From Rhizobium mesoamericanum STM3625 (GTDB lineage: Bacteria; Pseudomonadota; Alphaproteobacteria; Rhizobiales; Rhizobiaceae): a stretch of DNA of 64,000 nucleotides. The position numbers were made by a program, and so were the translations under genes. The DNA lies in the NCBI RefSeq assembly GCF_000312665.1, contig NZ_HF536772.1, positions 4,014,886 through 4,078,885 on the forward strand. The letters are read 5' to 3'. Every line of letters starts with the position of its first letter. Position 1 is the first letter of the stretch. Under the pieces are notes generated by a model that made no database searches, was not told the origin of the DNA, and was given only the letters and a program-made list of their open reading frames with translations. Positions 63,864 through 64,000 of the stretch are shown in pieces.

Positions 63864-64000
63864 TTACAACCCGGTCTTCGACCACGAGAAATCGAAGTCG
63901 GCGCGCGTCCGACGGCATGCCTCTGCGAAATGAGCGACAGCTTCATAAACGCGACCGCATTGCCACATCTCGCGGATTGCGGACATGGTCTCGGCCGAGG
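63864..64000 (-). CDS. Partial open frame at the window edge, unknown
   Basis: A minus-strand frame enters from beyond the window and ends at TAA (63864). Its visible 45 codons include MSAIREMWQCGRVYEAVAHF and end DFSWSKTGL. The composition is coding-like but too short to classify. It may start inside the window (ATG near 63986) or outside. Confidence 0.35.
   Translation of the reverse strand, partial: SAETMSAIREMWQCGRVYEAVAHFAEACRRTRADFDFSWSKTGL

Larger units (their letters stand above)
63347..64000. other. Poorly resolved 3' end of the window
   Basis: About 650 bases with short overlapping frames on both strands. Two weak candidates are listed separately (a possible GNAT remnant and a partial minus-strand frame). 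No RNA gene or mobile element is recognised. Confidence 0.4.

Overview
The window looks like a chromosomal segment of a Rhizobiales alphaproteobacterium (Rhizobium/Sinorhizobium/Neorhizobium type). It is GC-rich and carries an NDUFS4-like complex I subunit, several short DUF1127 proteins, a DUF993 protein, and a rhizobial-type glycerol operon in the order glpD-S-T-P-Q-U-V-K. Two intact tRNA genes (Pro-TGG and Arg-TCT) suggest a chromosome rather than a small plasmid. The species cannot be fixed from the sequence alone.

Layout. 1-6.2 kb is housekeeping: a partial M15-type lipoprotein, glyoxalase I, a double cold-shock protein with a DUF192 protein, an outer-membrane barrel, tRNA-Pro, a phosphoethanolamine transferase, the NDUFS4-like protein and tRNA-Arg. 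6.2-13.6 kb is an accessory graveyard starting at the 3' end of tRNA-Arg. It holds IS481-type and IS91-type transposase remnants, broken copies of a response regulator, a fusaric-acid/AaeA-type pump subunit and a pyruvate-oxidase-like enzyme, and two copies of a mocR/DUF1127 divergent locus that have decayed in opposite ways. Intact genes here are a mocR regulator, DUF1127 proteins, a Tat-exported chloroperoxidase-like hydrolase and a TauE/SafE exporter. A tRNA-3'-end-like repeat sits near 13.58 kb.

15-22.4 kb is a LacI-controlled catabolic cluster: a DUF993 aldolase-like protein divergent from lacI, Gfo/Idh/MocA oxidoreductase, CoA-transferase, enoyl-CoA hydratase and aldehyde dehydrogenase. 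A perfect 14-bp palindrome lies between -35 and -10 of both divergent promoters. 22.6-33.7 kb is a second LacI-controlled system: a CUT1 sugar ABC transporter followed by two GMC oxidoreductases, a short-chain dehydrogenase and a glycerate-kinase-like protein. This suggests import and oxidation of an unidentified sugar or glycoside. 34-37 kb holds an SDR and a fosmidomycin-resistance-type MFS pump divergent from an AraC regulator.

37.1-46.4 kb is the glycerol operon: glycerol-3-phosphate dehydrogenase, an ABC importer with two different ATPases (GlpS, GlpT), two permeases, a small membrane protein, a binding protein and glycerol kinase. The ATPases carry complementary motif losses that predict one consensus and one degenerate ATP site. 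Helically phased TTCG repeats lie upstream of glpD. 46.6-64 kb is mixed: a second phosphoethanolamine transferase beside a receiver-only response regulator, IclR with an M20 amidohydrolase, a CBS/BON protein, acetate kinase, an MFS exporter, DUF924, a large MscS-type channel, an internally deleted dimethylglycine/sarcosine-dehydrogenase relic, a REC-REC / REC-REC-GGDEF pair, and a GlxA-type AraC regulator. All calls come from reading translations and motifs by eye; no database search was run.
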